From Luzula sylvatica (Eukaryota > Streptophyta > Magnoliopsida > Poales > Juncaceae): DNA of 64,000 nucleotides. The notes beneath the pieces were generated by a model. It did no database searches and had not been told where the DNA came from. It saw only the letters and a program-made list of their open reading frames with translations. Shown in pieces: positions 11,894-24,029 of the stretch (the first letter of the stretch is position 1; every line of letters starts with the position of its first letter). The translations under genes were made by a program, and so were the position numbers. The DNA is taken from positions 15,964,862 through 16,028,861 of the forward strand of contig OX326959.1 in assembly GCA_946800325.1 (NCBI GenBank), read 5' to 3'.

Positions 11894-12935
11894 TAACTAT
11901 ACATCTTAATAAAGGTACATGGACATTAAAATATTTTGTTATGTTGAACCTTCAGTTTATAGAAAAACTAAAACTAAAATTACACACCTACAAGGACCGA
12001 AAGCCCGCCCCTAAATATATATATTTATGTATTATATTTTTTAATGTAATATATATCTTTAAAATATAGTCAATGTTATATTTTTTTTACATATATGACA
12101 TATTTTTTACATGTATTATATAATTTTGTACACAATATAACAAAAAAGAAATCTAGTAGATTTTAGATTTTTTGTTCAACGATGTATACATATTTTTCGC
12201 ATGTATGTTGGACTCTTTGTCCTAATTCACCTATTTTTCAAGATATCGGTTTTGCCGAGTTTTGAACTCCTTGCTTCTTTGAGACTTGAATAGATACTCA
12301 ACTAGGGTGGCAACGGGGCGGGGTGGGTACGGATAAGCCTCCCTCATGACCGAATCCGAATTTTCGGATATTATCCTAACCCGAACAAAAAATATCCGCG
12401 GATAAAAAATACCCAAACCCGAACTCTTTATTCGAAAATCACCAATAAAAATTAAAAATCTATAAAATTATTATATAAATACGTAAAATCACCAATAATT
12501 TTATATAAATAAAACAACTAACATGTACAAATACATTAAAAATTCAAATATTACAAATAATTAATCCATAAAACATCCAAAATGTTCATATTATTGAATA
12601 TTTTCGGATATTTTTCGGGTTCGGATCGGGGTATTTGTTTCGGGTAACAGGTATACCCGTGGGTAAAAATTTATTTTCGTATCTGATCCGAATCCGGAGC
12701 AGGTATTTTTTTCGGGTATTATCCGATTCGCGGATATTTTTTCGGGTATTATCCGCTCGCAGGTTCGGATCCGACTCATTGAGCAAGCAAGACTTGGTGC
12801 AATTTATACATTTTTTATCGGCGGTAGTTAGAGGGTCAAAATAACAAAAAAAAATATGTAAAAAGAAACTGTCGCGTGGCACACCAGTGGGTCTCTCGAT
12901 GGAAACATGCAAATTCACCGTCATACTTAGTTGGC

Positions 12936-12938
<3 letters not shown>
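11894..12938. other. AT-rich sequence with a partial GC-rich element
   Basis: About 12304-12400 and 12600-12780 are rich in CGGATA and TTCGGGTA repeats starting with TAGGGTGGCAACGGGG, resembling one end of a TAGGGGTG-type hAT element. I did not find a matching opposite terminus or target duplication, so this may be a truncated element. No gene seen. Confidence 0.35.

Positions 12939-13012
<74 letters not shown>
12939..13012. repeat. (AT)n microsatellite
   Basis: About 36 AT units; generates spurious Tyr-Ile frames on both strands. Confidence 0.95.
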
Positions 13013-13017
<5 letters not shown>

Positions 13018-13921
13018 GTGTTCCGTTGACCCTAGAATAACATATTTTCAAAATACTTTAGATATGTATAAGAAAAAAAATTCAAAACTATAGAAAACAA
13101 CAAAGTTCCATTGCTACAGACTAAGTTAAAAACAATTATGTTCATTTATCTGAAGCATAGAATATATACTATTAATTTGACTTGTTTTGCAATTAATACA
13201 TCACAAAACACAACAATATGAATTAATATTTAATAGGTTATTTAACTCGCTTCACATATATTGAGTAAACATTATATCATATATGGTGCTCTTTACCAAC
13301 TCCTATTAGACTAGGATAGTATATTATTGTTTTTAAAGTATTTATGCATAAAAGTCACTCGACAATATTTCGGGCAAAGATTATATTTTTAAGTAGAGGT
13401 CTAAAAATATTTTAGGCCTCCTTTGAAAGATTGAAATTTCAGTAATCCACCAGCTAATCCATTTAGTTCCACACTTGTTTATGCACTTAACTATTTTATT
13501 CTTATTCTATTTTATTTACCACGTACTTCCAAAAGTTTTCGATTATAACCAATTTCTTTTGCTTTTTTTTTATGTCTTTTTCCTCGTTCTTTTGTTTATC
13601 ATTTCGTAAAAAATATAAATATTATACTGCATTTATCCTTTTTTCATAAAAATCAAGTAGGCAATTTGTCTGCTCTCAAACAGTCATTTTTTTTCTAGTA
13701 CCCATAGGATATTTCTATATAACCCTTTTCAAATGAGGTTTTCCCAACATTTCCCTATGTTTGGAAAAGGATTATTCTAATTATTAGCAAAATAATTTGG
13801 CTATATAATGGAAAACTTTCATTCTTTTAAGCCCACGATTATTTATACTACAAAGCAGTATGAAAGAAAAAAGAAAGAAAAGAAGAATATACATGATATG
13901 ACTGGAGAAATAAACACGACA
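13013..13921. other. Downstream region of the NLR gene
   Basis: AT-rich with no recognised gene. The part next to 13921 is presumably 3' untranslated sequence and terminator of the minus-strand NLR gene. Confidence 0.5.
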
Positions 13922-16900
13922 CTAAAACGGTAAGAAGCCATTGTCCGAAGTGGGCATCCGCGTTCTCTCCTGTTCCAACTCTGCGGTTAGACTTATACTG
14001 CAATTGTTATGTTCCAACTTCAAAATCGAAGAGGGAAAACCATTGAACGGCCCCGTGGGTATATTTGGGCATTCAATTATCGATAGCATTCGTAGTGACC
14101 TCAAACTGCACAACTCCGGCAGCGACTTCAGGTTGACGCACCTCCGAAAATGCAGTTTTGTGAGCGATCGCGTGCCCCTTAACCAGTATGTTAGTTGATC
14201 TCCACAAAACATCGATGTTTCGAGAGAATCACATATCTCAAGCCTTACGAGGGAGGATGGTGGATTTCTCAAGAAAGGAAGATTCAAGAGAGCAGTATTA
14301 TCGATGGATAAGTACTTCAGAAACCCACATTTCTCTTGTATTTGATTGCCAAGCTTGATTGGGATCGCCGCTCTTAGTCGAGAGCACTTGCCAATGCACA
14401 AGTTTTCAAGGACTGGTAGATCTTGTAACCCCTCCAAAGAGATTAAGTTTTGGCAATCGTTAAGCGTGAAGCACCTCAAGGATGCCATTTTTTTCATGAC
14501 ATCACTTGGAAGGGCCGAGACATGTAGACATCTGCTTAGACGCATATTGGTCAGATGGTTAAGGTTAGTTAGGCAGTTGGGGAGATACGAGTCAAGATTA
14601 CCACATGATTCGATCTCGAGCTTTTTTATGGAAGGTGGAAACAAGAACCTCGTTTGGCAAATTATTCTGGGACAATTTTGTATGACCAAACTGGTAAGAG
14701 AGACAAAATCCTTAAAAGTCTCAACCGGCAGGGAAAGCAACTCGCCGCAGTCTCTTATATGTATGGTTGTGATGACCGGCAGAAGTTGCGGCATCAGCCA
14801 TCCCTGAAGGCTTCTTAGACTCGGGCAGTGTTCGATGTATAATTTAGAAAGAGTCGAGCCTTTGAGCATCGAATCGGGTAATTTGTCCCAAATTCTGGGC
14901 AGAGAGACGAGTCCCACGTGTTCGAATTGCAGTTTCTGTAGGTAAGGGGGGAGTAAAGGTATTTCGGTAAGGTTGAGACAGCGTTTCAATACTAGACTGC
15001 TCAAGTAGGGCAATGTTTCTCTCTCTAACCAATTCGGGGCTCTATTACCACCATAACATACGAGTTCCAACATTTTGATATTCGAGGGTGGTTGGAGGCC
15101 ATCGAGAACACAACCATCAGCTTGAGAATACGGTCTATTCGCAGACCATTCCAGAATCAATTCAAAAAGGAACTCCTTGTTAATAAGCATAGCTTGAACC
15201 GCATCCTCATTATTTCGAACATTCTCGAGATTCTTAAGCCACAGTGTACCGTGGAGTTGCGTAATATTTCTTAATTCTCTAATCCGGTATCCATGGTCAA
15301 TAGGCACGTTAAATTGTGGCAATGATTGAAGACAATTCAGTTTTCCGATCTCTACCGACCCTGACGTTATCAACTCGACTGGACGAAGTTTCCTTAGGTT
15401 GACAAGCTTGGCAAGACCTTTAGCAACATGACTATCTAACATGTTCGCTGTTGACTGATTGTGGAGGTGGATGAACTGTAAATTATATAGGCAAAAGAGG
15501 GATTTTGGTAATTTCGTAATGTCGCAATTACTCAACTCAAGAAACCGGAGGTGTTGTAAGCCGCCAACATTCTCCGAAAGCTCTTTGATGCTGCCCCCAA
15601 TTACCTTTAAGCAACGTATATTTTTCAGATTGGTAAACCAACACTTAATCACGGAACCCAAGTCGAAATCACAGCTAATAAACACTAAAAGCGTACGCAA
15701 TTTTGTATAGTTGCATAACTCGTTTAATTCCATTAATTGCTCCGTGTTATTAACACATACTGACATGTGGCGAACTGTGGTGGGAATCTTGTGCTTGTTT
15801 TTTAGATCGTGTAGCCTAAAGCATTCTTCTAACGACACCGATTGAGCCAGGTCGTGCATCAAATCATGTATTACGAAATGTTGTTTAGCCCTTGGTGAAT
15901 TCTGAAAAAACGAAAGCCTTACGAACTCATCAAAGTACTCGGATCCTACATCCTCCACCGTTTTACTTCCTTGGTCTGTAATGAAGCCTTGAGCCACCCA
16001 AAGATCAACCAGATCATCCTTCAACAAATCATGATCTTTCGGTAATATAGAACAAAACGAGAAACATTGCTTCATTTGACGAGGCAAATAAAGGTAGCTC
16101 AAATGAAGGGCTGGTAGGATGCCATTTTCATTTTCGCCGTGTTTTAATTCCCACAATTCGCTATTCATGATTGTCCTCCAATGCCTTTCATCCATCTTTG
16201 ACCATAATAGGCCGCCAACGTTCTTCGCAGCAAGTGGAGAGCCCTTCAACTTGCTAGCAATTTTCCTAGCAATAGATTGTAATTCAGGATGGTTTGATGA
16301 ATCGACGGAGCCAAATGCGCATCTTTTGAAGAAATCCCAATAATGATCTTCCTGAATTCCATCCAGGGCAACGGGTCTAGTAGTGCCTACGATCTTGGCA
16401 ACCTCTAAGGATCGTGTGGTAACTAATATCACGCTCCCCATAACCGCAGGCCTCAATGGTGCGAGTAATATTTCCCATTCAATGACATTTTTATTCCAAA
16501 CATTGTCAAGGACGAGCAAAAACTTGCACGAGAACAACTTGTCCTTTAACAAGTCTTGCATAAAACTCAAATTGGTCAAATTACATTGCTTTCCTCGATT
16601 AAAACACTCGATAATCTCCTTCGTTATCCTCACGACATCAAATACGTCGGATACACAAACCCAAATTCTTTGGTCAAAGAGCTCTTTGGTTCTCACATCA
16701 TTATAAACTTCCTGAGCTAAAGAGGTTTTACCAACCCCACCAACGCCAACTATAGGAATAATAGTTAATGTCTCCACCCTTGGCTTTCGAACAGAACCGT
16801 CACTAGGTTCAGAACCGTCACTAGGTTCAGATCCTTTGTGTGATTGATTTAATAAATCAATCAAGTGAGAATGTTCTATTTTTCGGCCAACGACTTCGGG

Positions 16901-17389
16901 TTCGGTCACGAAGGAACTTGTAACCGGTCCAATGACCGATTTTCTGTAGTGAACCGCCTCGGTGGTCGAATCTAACATGCCGAGCACTTGCATCAACTCG
17001 GTTGAGCAGTGATCCAACCTCCCTTGGATACACTTCACCTTATCCGCATTACCACTAAGAATTGTGGCGATAAAACTAGAAGTTCTAACCATGAGTTGAC
17101 TTGCCTGGCCTTGACTACCTTCGATCTTTCTCACGAGCCCGTCATAGTCAAACGTGTCGAGGAGATCGCCGGCATCGTAGGCAGCGTCTTTAAGCTGGGC
17201 AAGGAGTTTCGCCACGTGTTCATTCTTGAAACGCCACCACTCTGCTCGATCGATCAGCGCATGGACCTTGTGTAAAGTGGTCTGCATCAGCGAGACTGCC
17301 TCTTCCAATCGCCATGTTTCCATAACGCCCGAGGTCAAATTCGGCATGATAAAGTCCATGCCGATTGACAACGCTTCGTTCATTTTCAC
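13922..17389 (-). CDS. CC-NB-LRR (CNL) disease resistance protein
   Basis: A single uninterrupted exon encodes 1155 residues, a normal length for a plant CNL immune receptor. In order: an Rx-type coiled coil (about 1-170, with the degenerate EDVID-like DAAYDAGDLLD near 70); NB-ARC with P-loop GVGGVGKTS (about 213-221), kinase-2 FLLVLDNVWN (about 287-296), RNBS-B ILVTTRS, a GLPL-like GSPLAAK (about 382) and the MHD region IHDLMHDLA (about 505); then leucine-rich repeats from about 560 to the end. Two departures from consensus are notable: the second kinase-2 aspartate is Asn, and GLPL is GSPL. A six-residue SEPSDG duplication lies in the linker before NB-ARC. Such proteins act in the cytoplasm or nucleus as nucleotide-switch receptors for pathogen effectors. 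ATG at 17389 is chosen because the CC domain starts immediately after it. The specificity cannot be read from sequence. Confidence 0.95.
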   Translation of the reverse strand: MKMNEALSIGMDFIMPNLTSGVMETWRLEEAVSLMQTTLHKVHALIDRAEWWRFKNEHVAKLLAQLKDAAYDAGDLLDTFDYDGLVRKIEGSQGQASQLMVRTSSFIATILSGNADKVKCIQGRLDHCSTELMQVLGMLDSTTEAVHYRKSVIGPVTSSFVTEPEVVGRKIEHSHLIDLLNQSHKGSEPSDGSEPSDGSVRKPRVETLTIIPIVGVGGVGKTSLAQEVYNDVRTKELFDQRIWVCVSDVFDVVRITKEIIECFNRGKQCNLTNLSFMQDLLKDKLFSCKFLLVLDNVWNKNVIEWEILLAPLRPAVMGSVILVTTRSLEVAKIVGTTRPVALDGIQEDHYWDFFKRCAFGSVDSSNHPELQSIARKIASKLKGSPLAAKNVGGLLWSKMDERHWRTIMNSELWELKHGENENGILPALHLSYLYLPRQMKQCFSFCSILPKDHDLLKDDLVDLWVAQGFITDQGSKTVEDVGSEYFDEFVRLSFFQNSPRAKQHFVIHDLMHDLAQSVSLEECFRLHDLKNKHKIPTTVRHMSVCVNNTEQLMELNELCNYTKLRTLLVFISCDFDLGSVIKCWFTNLKNIRCLKVIGGSIKELSENVGGLQHLRFLELSNCDITKLPKSLFCLYNLQFIHLHNQSTANMLDSHVAKGLAKLVNLRKLRPVELITSGSVEIGKLNCLQSLPQFNVPIDHGYRIRELRNITQLHGTLWLKNLENVRNNEDAVQAMLINKEFLFELILEWSANRPYSQADGCVLDGLQPPSNIKMLELVCYGGNRAPNWLERETLPYLSSLVLKRCLNLTEIPLLPPYLQKLQFEHVGLVSLPRIWDKLPDSMLKGSTLSKLYIEHCPSLRSLQGWLMPQLLPVITTIHIRDCGELLSLPVETFKDFVSLTSLVIQNCPRIICQTRFLFPPSIKKLEIESCGNLDSYLPNCLTNLNHLTNMRLSRCLHVSALPSDVMKKMASLRCFTLNDCQNLISLEGLQDLPVLENLCIGKCSRLRAAIPIKLGNQIQEKCGFLKYLSIDNTALLNLPFLRNPPSSLVRLEICDSLETSMFCGDQLTYWLRGTRSLTKLHFRRCVNLKSLPELCSLRSLRMLSIIECPNIPTGPFNGFPSSILKLEHNNCSISLTAELEQERTRMPTSDNGFLPF

Positions 17390-19600
17390 CGTTGACGGCC
17401 TTAGAGCTCGGTTGCTTCAAATTTCAATTGGGAGAGGAGGGAGTGGAGAGGGGAAGGTAAATTAGAATAGGAGAAATTGGGAATATGGAAGGAAGAAAAA
17501 AATGCCAAGGTCTACAAGACTCAAGAGGTCAGTGAGACTATAAACTATGATATTCAAAAATGGTAGGGACTTTAATTGCAATTGAAAAATATTGTGCAAC
17601 TGCTACTGCAATAGAAGAATCTTCAATTGCAATCATCGCTTCTAAATTGTCAAAGAAAAGAATCTCAAGTCTTCACATTTTTTAGATACGGATTTTACGC
17701 GCTTTTGTTGGTATCATATTGTAATTTATGCAGCCCATCAGTTAAGAAAGAGGAAGATTCATCAATAATTATATTATTTGAAGTTGTGACGAGGCTTTCG
17801 TACGTTATAGTACTTCGTTGTGAAGAAGACGAGTCATGACAAATGAGGCTAACTAAATTGCTTGTTTGGGTAGTGAACAAATATTCAGGTAGCAAAAGAG
17901 AAAGTAAAGATTTGCAAATTTTTGAAAGCCAAGATCTATTAGATAATTTTCCATCCACAAAACTATTGATGTTTTATTATTGTATCACTACTTGTGACCA
18001 TTTTAATCTTACTTATATCTGCGATTAGATAGTTTTATCCTTGTATTATCAAGTCGAATATCAAAAGTGCAAAATGTGGTAGTTTAATATTTTTGACATT
18101 CTTACAACAATTGCGATATTATCAGTTTTACTCGCTCAAATTGGTACATTTCTGAATAAACCGGACATTCAAAAACAATATGATATCTCGATGTAATGGA
18201 CCAACAATCATCTATTTTTCCAAAAATTGGACCAGTTATCAACAAAACAAAAACAATGTTTTCCATCCACAAACTATTTATTAATTCATGATTAACCAAA
18301 TTTACCCTAAAAGAAAACTTGATTGTTATCTCAACCAAACCAAGTACCTCGCATAACTGAATTTTGAAAATCTAAAATGGAGACGAAAAGGATAAAGTGG
18401 CAAAAGAGTCATATAATATGGAATAAAATTTCGTGTACATCATATTAGTTTGGTGTCATGATGTATGAATTACAGAATGCAAATATGCTACAATGAATTT
18501 GAGTTCCGGATTAGGAAATGAGAAAAAAGGATGGAAATGATACAACTAAAAATTGCCAATTCGAACTTGGAATAAATCATTTGGCGAGAATATCGAATAA
18601 ATTGTTCTATTTCTGAAGTTTTATGAATAAACCGTCCAAGTATCTGTTTTACAAATTAGGATATAAGAATCATCTAGTTCATAGTGGCTGGGTTGGTACA
18701 GTACCAACTAAGATGGAACTTGACAAAAAAGAGAATCAAACCAACAACAAAAAATTCAGTCCCAAACAACGCAAAATAGGTATTGTTAGATGAGTCAGTA
18801 TATCAATATTTTATCTTTTTGGACCAAAATACCCTTATTAAATTTTTTAAATATTTGTTTATCTGATCTACTTTACTAAGTATAAATATTAGTGTTTTGC
18901 AATATAATATAATGATGGTTTGCAATATTGTGTTACGATATATTATGCAATATAAACCTATACTCTATATAATATAAAATCATATAATAAAATGTGTTGT
19001 AACATTGTCTCGTAAATCATCTTAAATATAATAGTACGAATATTATTTTACAAAATATTATATGTATTAAACTTCATTTTATTTAGATTAGATGAACGAA
19101 TTTATAAAAAAATTAACGAAGGGTACTTTGGTCCAGGAAATAAAAAATATGAAATTCAACAAGGGATCTTTTAGGGAATCTAAAAAATGAGGTTTTTTTT
19201 TCAAAATATTTAGAAAAGTTAGGGGGAATTGAAAAAAATCATGATTATAAATAGTCAAATTATAATTTATTTATCTTTTGAAGAAATATTCAAATATAAT
19301 TAGGAGCACATCTAACAGACAGGAGAGGAGAGGATAATTCCAACCAATTTTTTTTTATCGCGAAAAAAGCATGATAGTTATCTAAGAATTACGAAGCAAG
19401 AGCTTTGGCACGGAACAGTGATCGAAGGATTCTTTAAAAAGTATTGATGGAAAATTTTATATCTATTTCTTTATTTTGTATCTGCTTCTTAAGAATCAAC
19501 TTAAAAAGAAATTTCAAAATTCAATTCCCTCGCAAAGAAATGGCAAGGAAGAGTGAGGATCAGAGCGTCCACAAAAATGACGAAACTCGACCGATCAGAA
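17390..19600. other. Upstream region of the NLR gene with an inverted-repeat relic
   Basis: No gene recognised; frames at 17695-17958 and 18102-18338 have no domain or splice support. At about 18820-18848 and 19105-19133 the sequence GGACCAAAATACCCTT recurs in inverted orientation with similar flanks (GTTTATCTGATCT versus its complement). That suggests an old MITE of roughly 300-450 bp. Confidence 0.4.
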
Positions 19601-19674
19601 AACATGAATAGGTCAACCTAAGTCGGCTAAAGCTACCCTGTATGTGTTAGTATCTTTCAATAATCTACAATTGA

Positions 19675-19680
<6 letters not shown>

Positions 19681-19759
<79 letters not shown>
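19681..19759. repeat. (GA)n microsatellite in the probable 3' UTR of the KH gene
   Basis: About 39 GA units, lying about 215 bp downstream of the KH-gene stop codon on its sense strand (there reading CT). Confidence 0.95.
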
Positions 19760-19763
<4 letters not shown>

Positions 19764-19974
19764 AGAACAAGTACAAGAGAAGTTATTAAAAAGAGAATCA
19801 CAGGAACAAGAAAGAAATCCGATAATTTAAAATAACTGCAGACATGATAAGAATAACCAAACCCTCTACGCGATACAACAAAGGCCAGTAGAAAGAAGGA
19901 AGAAACCGACAACACGGATACGGAACGAGAGGAAACAACGGGAAGAAGGAGAGGATAGAGCGAAGCATTTGATC

Positions 19975-22435
19975 TTACGAGGAAAGAATGAAGGCCTTTA
20001 TCAAATCCTCGGCCGATTGCTGTTGTTGCAGAGTACCCGATATCTGAGCTATTCGATCGTAATGAGACATCTTTGAATCCACAATCTCTATGTGAGCTCC
20101 CGAAATCTACCAAATAATCATTCATTACCTTTACTTACTTACTTACTTACTTACCACTTTCAATACACTTACTTACCACCACCACCACACAACCAATAAT
20201 ATAATTAATAAATAAACTAACCTTTCTGATAGTATCCAAGTTCGCGCCGCCTTTTCCCATAACCTTAGGCATCGCACTTCCAGGAATAACCATCTCGACA
20301 TAAGGACGTGTATGCCTATTAATAAAAAAAGAAATAATTTTAAAAGAGGCATAATTTATCGACAATTAAAAATGAACGAACCCTGAATATGCCTTTGACG
20401 ATGAGTATGAAGAAACTCCCCCGTAACGAGATTCCTCAGCCTGGATAAAATACAATATTAGAAAAAATTTAGGGGTGGAAATGAAAATTTTCGACTCACT
20501 GGAGGAGGGTTGTAGCCGTGAAACAAACCAAAACCCCTATCAGCATCCAAGGGTCTGTGATCGTAGCCCATAGAAGGGACATTCGACATTCCCGAAGAGA
20601 GTCCGCGGTACACCGGGTCCACGGGAGGGATGAAAGGCTTAATATCCCTGAACGAATTTACGTTTTCGTCCCTGTCCCTCAATGCATCTTCTCTCAACCT
20701 AAGTACGAGTTGAACGAGCGCGTCTTTTACGCTAGCCACTTCTCCTGAGACCTCGACGAGTTCGTCGTTGGAGTTTGAGTTCGACCGTTTCGAGTTGTCG
20801 CCTTTGGAGATTTGTATATCTGCGTTTGTACTTCTTCTTATGTCGTTGATTATGCAACCACCTTTGCCAATAATACATCCTATTAACTTCTTGGGAACTA
20901 GAAGACGAATTATTACGTTCGTCTTGTCCTCGTCGTTTATTTTGTCTTGTAGCAAAAGTACCGCTTCTACCGCTGCTGATTTTATGTCATCCGTCGCCTA
21001 AATATTAAAAAAATCAGTAAAATTAAGAATTTAAAGCTTGGTTAAAATTTAAGGGAAATTTACATATTTACCCTTCTAAAATTTCAAAATATCGTATTTA
21101 CCCTTCCGTGATAAAAAAGTATCATAATTACCCTCACAAAAATTTAACATCAAGGTAACAATGATGTTTTGATATTTTAGAAGGATAAACATGATATTTT
21201 GGATTTTTAGAAGGGTATTCCTGAAAATTTAATAAAGCTAACCTCTGTAGAGACAACAGTGATCAAGGATGACCCATCAACGTCCTTCAAATTATCATCC
21301 ACATCGATTCTCGCACCGCTCATCTGCCTAATATGCTTTATCGTACCGCCACTTTTACCAATAACCCTTCCAATCTTATCGTTAGGACACAAAACCCGCA
21401 TCACCATTTCTTCAGACCGAGGCGGGCCCATGTAACCCGGCATGACGGGTAAGGGCGAAGGATAGAGGCCGCTTGCAGGGTCTGCAAATGGAGGAAGTTC
21501 GGGTAATTGGTTTATAACGGGTCGACCTGGATCCTGATGCGGGTAGAATCCGCCAGGTGGATAGATGGGCATGTCTGAGGGGATTATGATGCTTGGCGGG
21601 CCTCCGTCCGTCATGGAAGGTTCTAGAGGGATCTCTTCTTTTGGAGGGAATTTGCACATGATTGTCGAGATTGCAAATAGGGCCTTTTTGACTGATTCGG
21701 GTTCGCCTGTTATCTGTTCGATGCAAAATAAATTCAAAATTAAATCTGAAAATTAAAATAATGATATTGCAAAAATTAAATGGGGAATATTACATAGACG
21801 ATATTATCGAAGTGCATGGCACACGAATCTCGAGGCTGGTTTGGGTCCTTTGGAGTAACCTTAACAATTGCTTTAGCGGTTTGCCTGATTCTCTTAATAG
21901 TAGACCCGGATTTACCAATCACATTCGAAGCCTGGCTTGTTGGTAGCAACATCCATAACTCCTCTTTCGTACCAGTACCGGTACCGGTACGGTTACTTTT
22001 CCTATCATCACTCTCCCTAGCACTTGCCAAGGACTCGATAATTGCATCGTGAACCCTGATCAGGGCGTCCTGAGCTTGACAAATCGGCTCTTTATAATCC
22101 ATAGTGCACTCGTCCAAATCACTTATATCCTTCTCTTTGTTCATGTAGCATGATATGGATATGACCCGTTTGTCCGATCCGTGAAATGGGTCGAGAACTT
22201 TTATTCTGGCATGTGTTTCTTGACGAATGGAGTTAATTACCTTTCCGCCCTTGCCTATTACACTACCAATGACTGTAACGGGACAGAGGATACGGAACAC
22301 GATCAAATTATTGTGATTATTGTCGCTTCCAGAAGATTCCTTGTAAGAATCAGTATGTCGCTTCTTGTGGCTGCTCCGGTTTTCATTGCCGTCTTCGTCT
22401 CTGTACCGCCTGAATCGCTTGCCAGTCTCACCCAT
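19975..22435 (-). CDS. KH-domain RNA-binding protein, HEN4/At4g18375-like, six exons
   Basis: Joining 22435-21794, 21713-21243, 20997-20500, 20440-20382, 20315-20222 and 20106-19975 gives 631 residues and a stop, all with GT-AG introns. Five KH domains are seen by their GxxG loops: IGKGGK, IGKSGS, IGKSGG, IGKGGC and MGKGGA; the last one is split by an intron. The 2+2+1 arrangement and the Pro-rich linker between KH2 and KH3 fit the plant HEN4/RCF3/At4g18375 group, nuclear proteins that bind pre-mRNA and act in splicing or polyadenylation choice and stress responses. Exon joins fall in conserved sequence (NIVY|ITGEPESVKKAL; TIRK|ISGAHIEI). A basic N-terminus (KRFRRYRDED, SSHKKR) may be a nuclear signal. 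Intron 2 carries a MITE. Which member of the group this is cannot be settled here. Confidence 0.93.
21049..21230. mobile_element. Small inverted-repeat element (MULE-MITE-like) in intron 2 of the KH gene
   Basis: The left part reads AAATTTACATATTTACCCTT. The right part, read on the other strand, gives a diverged version (TTCAGGAATACCCTTCT...). A possible 8-9 bp flanking repeat is AAAATTTA. Similar TTACATATTTACCC blocks occur in the duplicated units (25840-26560, 38500-39200) and at the putative MULE end near 63109, so this is probably one dispersed family. Confidence 0.45.
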
Positions 22436-23240
22436 AGCTTGTCCAAACTATCTGTTGGAGAAAAAATTGGGGAATATGAATAAAAATCGAGATAATTGAC
22501 ACAAATTCAAAATAACAAGAGAAGCGAATTCGATCAAGATTGGAAAATTGCCTTGGAAAGGGATCTGAAATTGCTGCAAAATCGTGCGGAGTACTATCTA
22601 GGGTTTTCGTTTTGTGTTCTAGTCTTCTAGATCGCAATGAGGGAGAAGGACAGCTAGATAGATGAAAAGAGTTGCAATAACGACATGGTTTGGTCGTCTG
22701 CGGAAATCTCCGCCGTCGGATTAATATTGTAAGTTGTATGTTTGGAATGGGCTCTTATTTTAATTTCATTTTTGGGCTCTTTTTGTTTTAGAATTCAAAT
22801 GCCTGTGGGCTAACTTTCTCCGGATGGTACATTTTTAGGTATAGTTTTCAAAAGTTTATGAATATTTTTTTCGGTATACATTTTTAGGTATATTTTATAT
22901 AAACTATAATTGATTTTACGTCCAATATAATTGTTGGGTTTACTTGTTTATTTATTATGATTTCATTTTTACTTTTGTTCTCGTTGATTTATATTGAATT
23001 GAAAATATAGCTTTCTTATTGATTATTTGGATTGAATAAAAAATATGAGAATTTAGGGGTATTTTGATTAGAAAAATTACTATGGGTGAAATAGTTAGGT
23101 TAAATATTTTATGGACTTAAGGTGGTTTACAGAGAATATAAAAATAAAAATGATTTTGATAATATTAAGAAAAAGTTAGCAGGGTTTTATTGACTTAGTA
23201 TGTGTGTGTGTGTGTGTGTGTGTGTGTTGGTGGGACGGTT
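22436..23240. other. 5' region of the KH gene and flank of the duplication
   Basis: About 22436-22640 is the likely 5' UTR and promoter of the minus-strand KH gene. Beyond that the sequence is AT-rich with no gene, and includes a (TG)n tract at about 23203-23227 just before the first duplicated unit. Confidence 0.5.
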
Positions 23241-24029
23241 TAAGTGTGAAGCCAACTAGGCGGTGGTCTAAGACCCAGAAAAATATATTAATGAAATTAA
23301 AAAAATATATTAAGAATTAAGAATGTATATTTGTCTTTTCTAATTAAGTTCACAAACTTGAGTCCCAAAATTCAAATGACACTATGATTGAGTTACTTTT
23401 TCGTCTTTCATTAGAATGAGAAGTAGTTGACTCATATTTCATACATTTATTTTTGTATAGCTTGATATATACATGTTCTGTTTTTGATGAATCTTGATTT
23501 GTATTAATATACGTTAATTCTTTATAATATTTCGATTTTGTTTTTTCATTGGGATACTAAATTTTGGGATTTTTTTGTTTAGTTAACAATTTATGTCTTG
23601 TTCAATTTGTCGAGAGATAATACATTGATATTTAAAAATTTCATTCTACAAAACAAATTTTTACTTCGACAAATTTTGATTAATTATTTTATTTTTTGTG
23701 TGCAAGAAATATTATGTTGATTTAGAATATTCTTGTTTGAGTTTTAAAATGTACTAGTATCGGTACAAAATATTTTTAAAGTTGTAAGAATTTTAATTTA
23801 ATATGCTTGCAACATATTAAAAATTTTAATTATAAAATGATACAAAAATTTTCAATATATTGTCGAGAATCCCCAAAATATTTAAGTCGCCCCCTGTCTT
23901 TGAGATGTGTGTTCTAATTTTTCATATCGGTGATACATTTCTACTACGTGTTCTATATTTTTATATGTATTTATAGTTTTAGGATTTAGGATTCATAGTT
24001 TAGAGATGAAATAATTTAAGATTTAACTT

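Noticed and set aside
12836..13093. Tyr-Ile repeat frames on both strands
   Set aside because: Translation of the (AT)n tract; the same holds for 1815-2021.
14346..14807. 153-codon plus-strand frame inside the NLR gene
   Set aside because: Antisense shadow of the LRR-coding sequence; no domain and no start context of its own.
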